64,000 nucleotides of DNA from Rhodoferax sp. GW822-FHT02A01 (GTDB lineage Bacteria > Pseudomonadota > Gammaproteobacteria > Burkholderiales > Burkholderiaceae_C). The translations under genes and the position numbers were made by a program. The notes under the pieces are model-generated. The model ran no database searches. It was not told where the DNA came from and saw only the letters and a program-made list of their open reading frames with translations. Every line of letters begins with the position of its first letter. The first letter of the stretch is position 1. Shown here in pieces: positions 1 through 8,231 of the stretch. The stretch lies in the NCBI RefSeq assembly GCF_038784515.1, contig NZ_CP152376.1, positions 5,146,001 to 5,210,000 on the forward strand, given 5' to 3'.

Positions 1-1433
1 ACATCGCGGTCCAGCTCGCCCGCCTTGAAGGCTACGTGCAAGGCTTCCTGTGAGTCGAATACCCGACACGGCGCTTCGATAACGTGGCGATCTTCCGGCA
101 CCGCCGAAATCTTGATCACGCTACGACCCAGATTGCCCTGCAGCAGCTTGAGTCCGCCGCTGGTGCTGAAAGGTTGAGATGCGGGACGCACCACGCTCTC
201 GTCCTTGCTGGCACCGGCTTCGGTCCATTGCAACTTGCCCTGCGCATCGGCCGCAGGAATGGATGCGAATTCGCGCAAGCCACCGCTGCGCACGGTGAGC
301 ACGTCGGCATGCATGAAGCCCGCGTCCAGCAGCTGGCCGATCACGAATCCAGGGCCGCCTGCGGCCTGGAACTGGTTCACATCGGCACTGCCATTGGGAT
401 ACACGCGGCTGAGCAAAGGCACCACATCGGACAGCGCAGAAAAGTCGTTCCAGTCAATGATGATGCCGGCCGAACGGGCCACGGCCACCCAGTGGATCAG
501 GTGGTTGGTGGAGCCGCCGGTGGCCAGCAAGGCCACCATGGCGTTGACGATGCAGCGCTCGTCCACCAGCTTGCCAATGGGCGCGAAGCGCTTGGCCTTG
601 GTGATGGAAAGTACGGTGCGCACGGCCTCGCGGGTCAGCTCTTCGCGCACCGCATTGCCGGGGTTGATGAAGGCCGTGCCCGGCACGTGCAGGCCCATGG
701 CTTCGAGCAGCATCTGGTTGCTATTGGCCGTGCCATAGAAGGTGCAGGTGCCGGGGCCATGGTAGGCGGCGGATTCCGCCGCCAGCAACTCCTCGCGGCC
801 CACCAGACCCTGTGCTGCCTTTTCACGCACCTTGGATTTTTCATTGTTGGACAGGCCCGATGTCATCGGCCCGGCAGGGATGAACACGGTCGGCAGGTGA
901 CCGAAGTGCAAGGCGCCAATCAGCAGGCCTGGCACGATCTTGTCGCACACACCCAGCATGAGGGCCGCATCAAACACATCGTGGCTGAGCGCAATGGCGG
1001 TGGCCATGCCAATGGTGTCGCGGCTGAAGAGGCTGAGCTCCATGCCTTCAAAGCCCTGTGTCACGCCGTCGCACATGGCGGGCACGCCACCCGCCACCTG
1101 AGCGGTGGCGCCCAGGTGGCGGGCTTCGGTCTTGATGATGTCGGGATAGTGCTGCAGCGGTGCGTGGGCGGAAAGCAAGTCGTTGTAGGCGGTGACGATG
1201 CCGATGTTGGGAGCCTTTTCTGCCACCACCTTGAACTTGTCGTTGCCGGGCAAGGCAGCGAAGGCATGCGCCACATTGGCGCAACCCATGCGCTCGGCGC
1301 CGGGCTTGCGCTGGATGGCCGTGTCCACTTGCGCGAGGTAGGCACCGCGCGTCGGTGCACTGCGCTCCTGGATGCGGCGGGTCACCGCTTCAACGACGGG
1401 GTGGAGTGCGGGTGCGGAGTTGGATGTGGCCAT
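1..1433 (-). CDS. edd: Phosphogluconate dehydratase Edd (partial, C-terminus off the left edge)
   Basis: Dehydrates 6-phosphogluconate to KDPG, the first dedicated step of the Entner-Doudoroff pathway; cytosolic [4Fe-4S] enzyme of the IlvD/Edd family. About 477 of the usual ~610 residues lie in the window. The reverse-strand frame reads [14 protein letters not shown] and contains the family signatures: an MCDGVTQG segment (Cys121), GVCDKIVPG (Cys163) and [14 protein letters not shown] (Cys230), whose three cysteines are the expected cluster ligands. The start at 1433 is the first Met before the conserved sequence and lies 20 bases from a HexR-like palindrome. The eda aldolase partner would be expected outside the window. 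Identification is firm; only the missing end is unknown. Confidence 0.95.
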   Translation of the reverse strand, partial: MATSNSAPALHPVVEAVTRRIQERSAPTRGAYLAQVDTAIQRKPGAERMGCANVAHAFAALPGNDKFKVVAEKAPNIGIVTAYNDLLSAHAPLQHYPDIIKTEARHLGATAQVAGGVPAMCDGVTQGFEGMELSLFSRDTIGMATAIALSHDVFDAALMLGVCDKIVPGLLIGALHFGHLPTVFIPAGPMTSGLSNNEKSKVREKAAQGLVGREELLAAESAAYHGPGTCTFYGTANSNQMLLEAMGLHVPGTAFINPGNAVREELTREAVRTVLSITKAKRFAPIGKLVDERCIVNAMVALLATGGSTNHLIHWVAVARSAGIIIDWNDFSALSDVVPLLSRVYPNGSADVNQFQAAGGPGFVIGQLLDAGFMHADVLTVRSGGLREFASIPAADAQGKLQWTEAGASKDESVVRPASQPFSTSGGLKLLQGNLGRSVIKISAVPEDRHVIEAPCRVFDSQEALHVAFKAGELDRD

Positions 1434-1453
1434 GGCGGGTTTTCCGGAAAGGT

Positions 1454-1468
1454 TGTAACTAAATTACA
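1454..1468. promoter_or_regulatory. HexR-like operator upstream of edd
   Basis: The 15-base sequence TGTAACTAAATTACA is a near-perfect palindrome matching the HexR (RpiR family) consensus TGTARTWWWAYTACA known from proteobacterial edd, zwf and eda promoters, with one arm base deviating. It lies 20 bases upstream of the edd start, where a repressor would block transcription and be released by KDPG. The hexR gene itself is not in the window. Confidence 0.6.
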
Positions 1469-1627
1469 TGATGGATGGTAACTTGGAAATCCCTGCTTGG
1501 GAATGCCTGGAGTTACCAGCGGGGTACAGAACCGTGGGCTCCAGCGGGCCCACGTCCTCGCTTTTTCGTTCACAAAACTTTGCAAAACCCTTGCCAAAGT
1601 TTGACGCATTGGCGGCATCTTCAACCG

Positions 1628-1656
1628 TTGCAAAAACTGAGGCCAGACCCTATCTG
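1628..1656 (+). promoter_or_regulatory. Candidate sigma-70 promoter of the DegP-like protease
   Basis: TTGCAA (1628-1633) and TATCTG (1651-1656) are separated by 17 bases and lie 30 bases before the ATG of the protease. Each box has one or two mismatches to consensus. Found by eye; no envelope-stress sigma-E motif was evident. Confidence 0.35.
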
Positions 1657-1686
1657 ATCCGTGTTTTTGGCAAAGGAGCATCCACC

Positions 1687-2895
1687 ATGGAAAGATCACG
1701 CACATATCCCTTGTTCCGCATGACCATTGCCGCCCTGCTGGTCGCCACGTCCTTCATAGGCGGTTACGCCTATTCGCAGCGCAGTACCGCCACGGCAACA
1801 GTTGCCGCCCCAACTGAGCAGAGCGTTGCGGCAGGCACGCCAACCACGCGTTACGCCATCGGCGCCGACTTTGCCGACCTGGCCGCACAGCAGGGTCCGG
1901 CCGTGGTGAACATCAGCGTGTCCGGCAAGGTAAAGACCCGCTTTTCCGGCTGGCAGCGCGGCATTCCCGACGGCGACCCCAATGACCCCTTTGCCGAGCT
2001 GTTTCGCCGCTTCCAGGCACCTCAACCCAGCGAGACGCCGGTGCATGCGCTGGGCTCGGGCTTTATCGTGGACCCCAGTGGCTTGATCCTGACGAATGCC
2101 CACGTGGTAGCCAACGCCGATGAGGTGACGGTCAAGCTCACCGACACACGCGAATTCAAAGCCAAGGTGGTGGGCAGCGACAAGCTGTCGGACGTTGCCG
2201 TGCTCAAGATCGATGCCCGCAACCTGCCCACGGTACGAATCGGCGACCCGCAACGCGCACGCGTAGGTGAATGGGTAGTGGCCATCGGCTCGCCTTTCGG
2301 CCTGGAGAACACGGTGACTGCCGGCATCGTGTCGGCCAAGTCGCGCACCCTGCCCGACGAGGGCTATGTGCCATTCCTGCAGACTGATGTGCCCATCAAC
2401 CCCGGCAATTCCGGCGGTCCGCTGTTCAACATGTCCGGTGAGGTGATTGGCATCAACTCGCAGATCTACAGCCGTAGCGGCGGCTACCAGGGGCTGTCGT
2501 TTGCCATTCCGATTGATGTAGCGATGAAGGTGGAGCGCCAGCTGGTGGACCATGGCAAGGTCAGCCGCGGCAGATTGGGAATTGGCATTGAGCCGGTCAA
2601 TGCCGAGCTGGCCAAAACCCTTGGCCTGGACAAACCCACCGGCGCCATGGTCGGCTCAGTGGAGCGCGGCAGCCCAGCGGACAAGGCCGGTGTAACGCCG
2701 GGTGACGTGGTGCTGCAATTCAACGGCAAGACCATAGACCGCGCCAACGAGTTGCCGCCGATGGTCAGTGACCTGACGCCCGGCTCCAAGGTCAAGGTCC
2801 AGGTTTGGCACCAAGGCAAGAGCCGGGAACTGAGCGTCGTGCTGGGCGAGCTCAAGGTGGCCCGCAATGACGCTGCAACAGATTCCGACAACTGA
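1687..2895 (+). CDS. DegP/HtrA-family periplasmic serine protease
   Basis: Envelope quality-control endoprotease of 402 aa. Residues about 11-28 form an N-terminal membrane anchor or signal. The trypsin-like domain has the triad His139 (LTNAHVV), Asp169 (LSDVAVLKID) and Ser242 (GNSGGPL). One PDZ domain follows (about 295-385, beginning at the GRLGIGI segment). A single PDZ and a retained N-terminal anchor are closer to DegS or short DegQ-like forms than to two-PDZ DegP. The ATG at 1687 is chosen because AGGAG lies 8 bases upstream; the open frame extends to 1468 but that part has no protease similarity. Diverges from edd. A strong hairpin follows the stop. Confidence 0.9.
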   Translation: MERSRTYPLFRMTIAALLVATSFIGGYAYSQRSTATATVAAPTEQSVAAGTPTTRYAIGADFADLAAQQGPAVVNISVSGKVKTRFSGWQRGIPDGDPNDPFAELFRRFQAPQPSETPVHALGSGFIVDPSGLILTNAHVVANADEVTVKLTDTREFKAKVVGSDKLSDVAVLKIDARNLPTVRIGDPQRARVGEWVVAIGSPFGLENTVTAGIVSAKSRTLPDEGYVPFLQTDVPINPGNSGGPLFNMSGEVIGINSQIYSRSGGYQGLSFAIPIDVAMKVERQLVDHGKVSRGRLGIGIEPVNAELAKTLGLDKPTGAMVGSVERGSPADKAGVTPGDVVLQFNGKTIDRANELPPMVSDLTPGSKVKVQVWHQGKSRELSVVLGELKVARNDAATDSDN

Positions 2896-2905
2896 CGATC
2901 TTTGA

Positions 2906-2940
2906 GGCTGAGTGGCAGGGCAAAATCCTGCCACTCAGCC
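2906..2940. terminator. Hairpin after the protease gene
   Basis: Perfect 14-bp stem (GGCTGAGTGGCAGG pairs with 2927-2940) with a 7-base loop, 11 bases after the stop codon. No T-tract follows, so it is either a weak intrinsic terminator or an mRNA 3' end protector. Confidence 0.55.
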
Positions 2941-3034
2941 GTCGACCGGCCCGAGGAGAGGCATCTCCGAACGGTTTTGGCGAATGGCCCAGCGCATAGA
3001 ATGACTCGCAAGATCAACCCAGGTATGCGCTGAA

Positions 3035-6000
3035 GTGAAATTGCAGATCAAGCTCTTCTTATTGGCGATTTGCTTCAGCTTTGCAGGTTCGATCTCTGCC
3101 GCCGTCAGCGTGGTGGCAGCGAACTCATCCACCACAGGGGCTACCGCCTCCACCACCTTGAGCATTGCACCGCTTGGCTCCGCCACCCGTGCGGATGTGA
3201 TGCTGATGCAACTGACGATGGACAACGCAAGCACCAGCGTCACTGGCATAGGCGCTGGCTGGACCGAGCTATCGACCATTGCACAGAGCACCACCGGCCT
3301 GCAGCAACGCGTGTACTACAAGGTGCGCTCCAACACCGAGCCGGCCAGCTACACCTGGACCTTTGCCAGTGCGGTACATGCCACCTTGATACTGCTGGAT
3401 GCCCGCGGCGTGGATACCAGCGTTCCCGTCAATGCCTACAGCTCTGGCACCAGCTCAGGCACAACCATCACTGATCCGGAAGTTGCGGCGCAAAGCGCCA
3501 ACTCGCTGTTGGTAGGGTTCTTTGCAAGCGCTTCATCCTCCAGCGCCATTTCCATATCCACCGGGACCATGGTCATTCCCAGCAATGGCAGTGCAAGCGC
3601 CGGGCCCGGGGTTGCTGCGGCGCTTGCTACCGAAACCTATGGTGCCAGCGGGCTGACCGGCGTCCGATCGGCAAGCGGCGCCAACGCAGCCAATATCGGG
3701 CAGATGGTCGCACTGACGGCAGCAAATGCGCCCACCTGCTTTACCGACAACTTCGCCCGCTCTTCGTTGGGCAGTGATTGGGTTACGAGCAATTCCAAAG
3801 GCGGATTCAACCCGCTGATCAATACGGGCAAGAATCGGCTGCAACTGACTCAGAACACCGGCAACCAGGCCACACTGGCCATCCTTCAGCGCCTCTTCCC
3901 TGCAGCAGGCAATCTGGTGCAAGTCACGTTTCAGCATTACGCCTATCCCAACAGCAGTGGAGCAGACGGCATCGTCACGATCTTTTCAGACGCCAAGGTC
4001 AATCCGGTTGCTGGCGGCAGCGGCGGCTCTTTGGGCTATGCCCAATACAGCAGCCCTGCCAATTCACCGGGCTTTGCCGGCGGATGGTTGGGTGTTGGTA
4101 TTGACGAATTCGGCAACTTCTCCAACCCCACGGAAAACCGCTATTTGGGTCCGGGCGCCAAATCCAATTCGATCACCATCAGAGGACCGTCCAACTCTTT
4201 CTACACGTCAGGCACTGCAAGCAACTATGCCAATGGCTATCCGTACCTGACGAGTGCTAACAGCCTCTCCCCCGCCCTCAGCTCGTCCACTGCGAGCGGT
4301 GGCCCTGGTGACTATTTCCGCATCTCCATTGATTCGCGGGTTCCAGGTGAGCAATGGATTCAGGTGGAGCGCAGCACAGACGGCACGACGTACTCCACAC
4401 CAGTCAACTATTTCAATCTGATGGCCGCGCTCCAAAGCGTATTTGGCGCCAGCACACAACTGCCCTCCATTCCAACGAATTTCTGGTTGTCGTTTTCCGG
4501 CGGCACGGGTGGCTCCACCAATATCCACGAGCTCACCAATCTGCAGGTCTGCGCCACCAAGATGGTTTCGGCCAGCCCGGTGATCAACCACTTCCGATTC
4601 GAGCTGCCCGTCCGGAACGGCGTGGTGGGATCGATGGATACCTGTCAAGCGGCAACCATGAAGGTGACCGCCTGCACGGCTGCCAGCCCGGCCTGCTCCC
4701 CGCTTACAGGAACAGATGTCTATGTGACCTTAAAACCGACTGGCTGGGTTGGCGGCGACTCTGTCACCCTGCTCAACGGCCAGGCCACCTTGCAGTTATC
4801 CCAGACCAGCAGCGGAACCATCACGCCCGACATCGACCGGACCAAAACCATCTTCCCAGCCATGGTCAACAGCAGTACCGCATCGGATTGCGTAGCACCA
4901 GGAGGCACCACTACCAACAACACCATACCCTGCTCCATCACGGTGAGCCAGTCCACTTCTGGATTTGGCGTGACATTTCCAACCGCTTCGGTTCAGTCAT
5001 GCGCGGATTCCGGATTGGTAACCATCAAGGCCTGCAGCGCGAGCTACGCCAGCACGACCAAAAACCTGCAGTACTGGTTCAGCTATACCGACCCCTCTTC
5101 CGGCACCTTGCCGGTCACACTGAGCACCGACAGTTGGGTGACGACCAAGACCTTGAGCAATGCAACGCCCACCAGCAACACCAGCCCGGCCACCATCAGC
5201 GCCACGTTTGACAGCTCGGCACAGGCCAAGGTACGCATCAAATACTCCGACGTGGGCAAGGTCACCCTGAACGTGCGGGACTCTGCGGCGACCACGGTGA
5301 CGGGCAGCTCATCCGTCATTTTTGCGCCAGCCAGTTTTGCAATCACCGCCATCAAGGACATGGCGGGCAATTCCAACCCTGCTGCCGCCGATGCCAATGG
5401 TTCCAGGTTTGTGTCAGCCGGCTCGTCGTTTCGGGTGACGGCCCAGGCACTCAATGGCTGCGCCACACCATCGGTCACACCCAATTTCGGACAGGAGTCC
5501 GCCAAGGAAGGTATTGCGCTGGCCCAGTCCCTTCCTTCTGGCCTGAATCTGAACGACAACCCCGCCATCACTGTGGTGAGCGACTTCAACTTTACCAATG
5601 GCGTAGGAACCGCCACTGTGAGCTGGTCGGAGGCCGGGATAGTGCAGCTCACACCCAATCTGAAGTCTGGCAATTACATGGGAACGGTCAATGTCACGGG
5701 CACTTCCAGCGGAAATATCGGGCGGTTTTATGCAGATCACTTCGATGTGAGCGCAAGCAACTCATGCAACAGCTTCACCTATGACAGACAACCGTTCGCC
5801 AGCGTCACTGTGACAGCCAAGTCCTCTGATGGCAGAACTCTGCTCAACTATGCGGGCAACAGCTCCAATCCGGCACTGAATTTCGCACGCGTGGTTACGC
5901 TTGCCGACAGCACCGGGTATGGAACCATGCCGCAGATGCCCGCCGCCAACTTCAGCGGCAATGGCGTCGCGTCACTCACCGGTGCCGCTGCCACCTACAC

Positions 6001-6607
6001 CTTCAACGTCAACCCCACCGCGCCGATCACCGCGTCCATAGGTGCTGCAGATACCGACAATCCGGCGTCTATCGGGGCGAGAGTCAATATGCCCATTCGC
6101 AGCGGCCGTGTGCGCATGTCCAACGCCTATGGTTCCGAGCTGCTGGATCTCGCCTTACCCATGTGGTCAGAGTACTACAGCGGAACCTACTGGACCAAAA
6201 ATACAGCGGATACCTGCACCACGCTGGTGAGCCCGTACCTGGTTTTTTCAGGGACCAACACCACGCTGCAGGCCAATACCTGCGTATGGGATAGCGGCAG
6301 CCCCGGCGCTTCCGGCAAGGGTTGCACTGCTGCTGCAACCGGCTCCAAGGCCAACCGGAAATTTCTGCAAGGCGGTGTCACAGGTACCGACAGCAGTGGA
6401 ACAGCAGGCTTTGCTGGCAATTTCAATGTCTGGCTCAAGGCGCCAGGCGCTGGCAATACCGGAGGCAGTAACAAGACCATGACGGTGACCGCGACAGTGC
6501 CAGACTGGCTGATGTACAACTGGGGCAGTGGCGTGGCCGCGCCTTCAGCGCGGGCCAGCTTCAATGTCTATAGAAACCCGCTGATCTACTCCCGCGAAAA
6601 CTATTAG
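3035..6607 (+). CDS. Secreted MshQ-like protein with lectin-like and DUF6701 regions
   Basis: A 1190-aa exported protein with a signal peptide (residues 1-22, cleavage after SISA) and a Ser/Thr/Ala-rich composition. An internal region (about 235-505) resembles bacterial L-type lectin/ConA-like folds, including the GGWLGVGIDEFGNF segment. Cys-rich beta-sandwich repeats follow. The C-terminal ~400 residues, ending FNVYRNPLIYSRENY, match the DUF6701 pattern of MSHA pilus-associated MshQ proteins. It starts at GTG 3035; no earlier start fits the signal peptide. No pilin genes are nearby, so it is an orphan here. Cell-surface adhesion or pilus-tip function is inferred. Its stop overlaps the convergent mocA gene by 4 bases. 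Confidence 0.75.
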   Translation: MKLQIKLFLLAICFSFAGSISAAVSVVAANSSTTGATASTTLSIAPLGSATRADVMLMQLTMDNASTSVTGIGAGWTELSTIAQSTTGLQQRVYYKVRSNTEPASYTWTFASAVHATLILLDARGVDTSVPVNAYSSGTSSGTTITDPEVAAQSANSLLVGFFASASSSSAISISTGTMVIPSNGSASAGPGVAAALATETYGASGLTGVRSASGANAANIGQMVALTAANAPTCFTDNFARSSLGSDWVTSNSKGGFNPLINTGKNRLQLTQNTGNQATLAILQRLFPAAGNLVQVTFQHYAYPNSSGADGIVTIFSDAKVNPVAGGSGGSLGYAQYSSPANSPGFAGGWLGVGIDEFGNFSNPTENRYLGPGAKSNSITIRGPSNSFYTSGTASNYANGYPYLTSANSLSPALSSSTASGGPGDYFRISIDSRVPGEQWIQVERSTDGTTYSTPVNYFNLMAALQSVFGASTQLPSIPTNFWLSFSGGTGGSTNIHELTNLQVCATKMVSASPVINHFRFELPVRNGVVGSMDTCQAATMKVTACTAASPACSPLTGTDVYVTLKPTGWVGGDSVTLLNGQATLQLSQTSSGTITPDIDRTKTIFPAMVNSSTASDCVAPGGTTTNNTIPCSITVSQSTSGFGVTFPTASVQSCADSGLVTIKACSASYASTTKNLQYWFSYTDPSSGTLPVTLSTDSWVTTKTLSNATPTSNTSPATISATFDSSAQAKVRIKYSDVGKVTLNVRDSAATTVTGSSSVIFAPASFAITAIKDMAGNSNPAAADANGSRFVSAGSSFRVTAQALNGCATPSVTPNFGQESAKEGIALAQSLPSGLNLNDNPAITVVSDFNFTNGVGTATVSWSEAGIVQLTPNLKSGNYMGTVNVTGTSSGNIGRFYADHFDVSASNSCNSFTYDRQPFASVTVTAKSSDGRTLLNYAGNSSNPALNFARVVTLADSTGYGTMPQMPAANFSGNGVASLTGAAATYTFNVNPTAPITASIGAADTDNPASIGARVNMPIRSGRVRMSNAYGSELLDLALPMWSEYYSGTYWTKNTADTCTTLVSPYLVFSGTNTTLQANTCVWDSGSPGASGKGCTAAATGSKANRKFLQGGVTGTDSSGTAGFAGNFNVWLKAPGAGNTGGSNKTMTVTATVPDWLMYNWGSGVAAPSARASFNVYRNPLIYSRENY

Positions 6608-7245
6608 GGCTGGCGCAGCGCACCGGATTGCAGCAACTGCGCAGCATCAGCAAGGTCTTGCAGAGTGTCAATATCGGTCACACAACCCCGATCCCGCACC
6701 GACAACTCAACCGCATTGAACCGGGACACCAGGGGCGCAGCGCCTCGGCTGCCACTCAAACCCGCCAGTGCATCGCCGCAGGCACGCGCAAAACGCACCG
6801 GATGCCCACGCTGCCCTTCAAACAAGGGCACCAGCACCTCGGCGTCCGGTTGGGAAGTCGCCAGTTCCAAGAGCGTTTGGGGAGCAATCAGCGGCAGGTC
6901 AGCAGGCAATATCAACCAGCCTGCCGCATCACGGGTGGCACGCACGGCGGCGGCAATCGAATCCCCCATGCCGGGGTGACCCGCATCCTCCAGGTGCCAG
7001 TGCAAACCGGTGGCGCGCACGGCGTCCAAGGTGCGTTGCAACACCGTTTTCCCCACCAGGTCTGCCTGCAACTTGTGGACGCGGCCGCCCGACGCGGTGA
7101 AGCGCTCGCCCCGGCCGGAGGCAAGCACCAGCACGGTGGGTAGTGATGCACGGTCTACCGGCAAAGACAATGCGGTTCTTTCTTCAATCCCGGCAACTGG
7201 TTCACGCAACCGCGCAGGCGGACACACTGGAAGCTGCGACGGCAC
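6604..7245 (-). CDS. Molybdenum cofactor nucleotidyltransferase (MocA/MobA-like)
   Basis: A 213-aa NTP-transferase. Its nucleotide-binding loop reads LVLASGRGERF near residue 38, followed by LILPADLPLI, as in MocA, which makes molybdopterin cytosine dinucleotide. That is the cofactor form used by IorAB-type hydroxylases, encoded just upstream on the same strand, so this is a dedicated maturation enzyme. The annotated ATG overlaps xdhC by 44 bases and gives a ~34-residue leader not expected in the family; a downstream TTG near 7170 may be the real start. Last gene of the iorA-iorB-xdhC-mocA operon. Confidence 0.8.
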   Translation of the reverse strand: MPSQLPVCPPARLREPVAGIEERTALSLPVDRASLPTVLVLASGRGERFTASGGRVHKLQADLVGKTVLQRTLDAVRATGLHWHLEDAGHPGMGDSIAAAVRATRDAAGWLILPADLPLIAPQTLLELATSQPDAEVLVPLFEGQRGHPVRFARACGDALAGLSGSRGAAPLVSRFNAVELSVRDRGCVTDIDTLQDLADAAQLLQSGALRQP

Positions 7246-8212
7246 TTACCGTGTTCTTCACCTGGACGATCTCGGCCAAGATGGACACGGCAATTTCCGC
7301 AGGTGTGCGCGCACCAATGCGCAACCCCACAGGACCATGCAGCCGTTCCAATTGGTGGGCCGTCATATCAAAGTGCTCGGCCAAGCGCTTCTTGCGCGCT
7401 TCCTGGTTGCGCCGTGATCCGAGTGCCCCCACGTAGAACGCCTCGCTGTCCAGGGCCTCCAACAGCGCCATGTCGTCAAGCTTGGGATCATGCGTCAGCG
7501 CGACGATGGCGGTGTGCACATCGGGCTGAATTTCGCGCACCACGTCATCGGGCATGCCATGCACGCGGCGCACGTTAGCCATGGGCCGCTCGAATAGCGT
7601 ATGCGCGTACTCTTCGCGCGGATCGCACACCAGCACCTCGAAGTCCAACGCACTGGCCATGCCGGCAACCGTCTGCGACAACTGGCCTGCCCCAATGAGC
7701 AACAGGCGCCAGCGTGGCCCGAATAAGGTGGTCAGCACCAAGCCGTCGAATCGCATGGCCTGGCCACGCTGTGCTGGTTTCAGGACCACCTCACCGGTGG
7801 ACAGCGTCAGCGAGCGCGACACCAACTGGTGCTCTGCCGTGCGTTGCAGCACCTCCTCAATCCAGCCAGTAGCCATGAGAGGCTCCTGCACCAGACGCAG
7901 GGTGCCGCCGCAGGGCAAACCGAAACGCGCCGCTTCTTCCTTGCTCACACCGTAGGCGATCATGCCGGGCTTGGTGGTGCGCTCGGCTTCAGGCTGGTTC
8001 AGCGAGGCCTTGGTCCGGCTGATCAGGTCGTCCTCCACACAGCCGCCGGATACCGAACCACTGACCACACCGTCGTCGCGCACCGCCAATAGCGCCCCGG
8101 GCGGGCGCGGCGCGCTGCCCCAGGTTTCCACCACGGTCACCAGCGTGACCGCGTGGCCTGCGCGGCGCCAGGCCAGCGCGTCCTCCAACACCCTCAGGTC
8201 AAGACTTTCCAT
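7202..8212 (-). CDS. XdhC/CoxI-family molybdoenzyme maturation factor
   Basis: A 336-aa protein that binds Moco, promotes its sulfuration and delivers it to xanthine-oxidase-family enzymes. The N-terminal XdhC/CoxI domain (about 8-80) includes TVVETWGSAPRPPGA and SGSVSGGCVE. The C-terminal Rossmann domain begins at LLLIGAGQLSQTVA (about 168) and carries a conserved LGSRRNQEARKKRL stretch. It lies 19 bases after iorB and overlaps mocA, so the pair acts in one maturation step. Confidence 0.9.
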   Translation of the reverse strand: MESLDLRVLEDALAWRRAGHAVTLVTVVETWGSAPRPPGALLAVRDDGVVSGSVSGGCVEDDLISRTKASLNQPEAERTTKPGMIAYGVSKEEAARFGLPCGGTLRLVQEPLMATGWIEEVLQRTAEHQLVSRSLTLSTGEVVLKPAQRGQAMRFDGLVLTTLFGPRWRLLLIGAGQLSQTVAGMASALDFEVLVCDPREEYAHTLFERPMANVRRVHGMPDDVVREIQPDVHTAIVALTHDPKLDDMALLEALDSEAFYVGALGSRRNQEARKKRLAEHFDMTAHQLERLHGPVGLRIGARTPAEIAVSILAEIVQVKNTVSAVAASSVSACAVA

Positions 8213-8231
8213 GTCGTGCCTTTACACAGTC

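Noticed and set aside
84..1481. 465-codon open frame on the + strand opposite edd
   Set aside because: It is antisense to the well-conserved edd frame and its His/Gly/Ala-rich translation resembles no protein; a GC-rich shadow.
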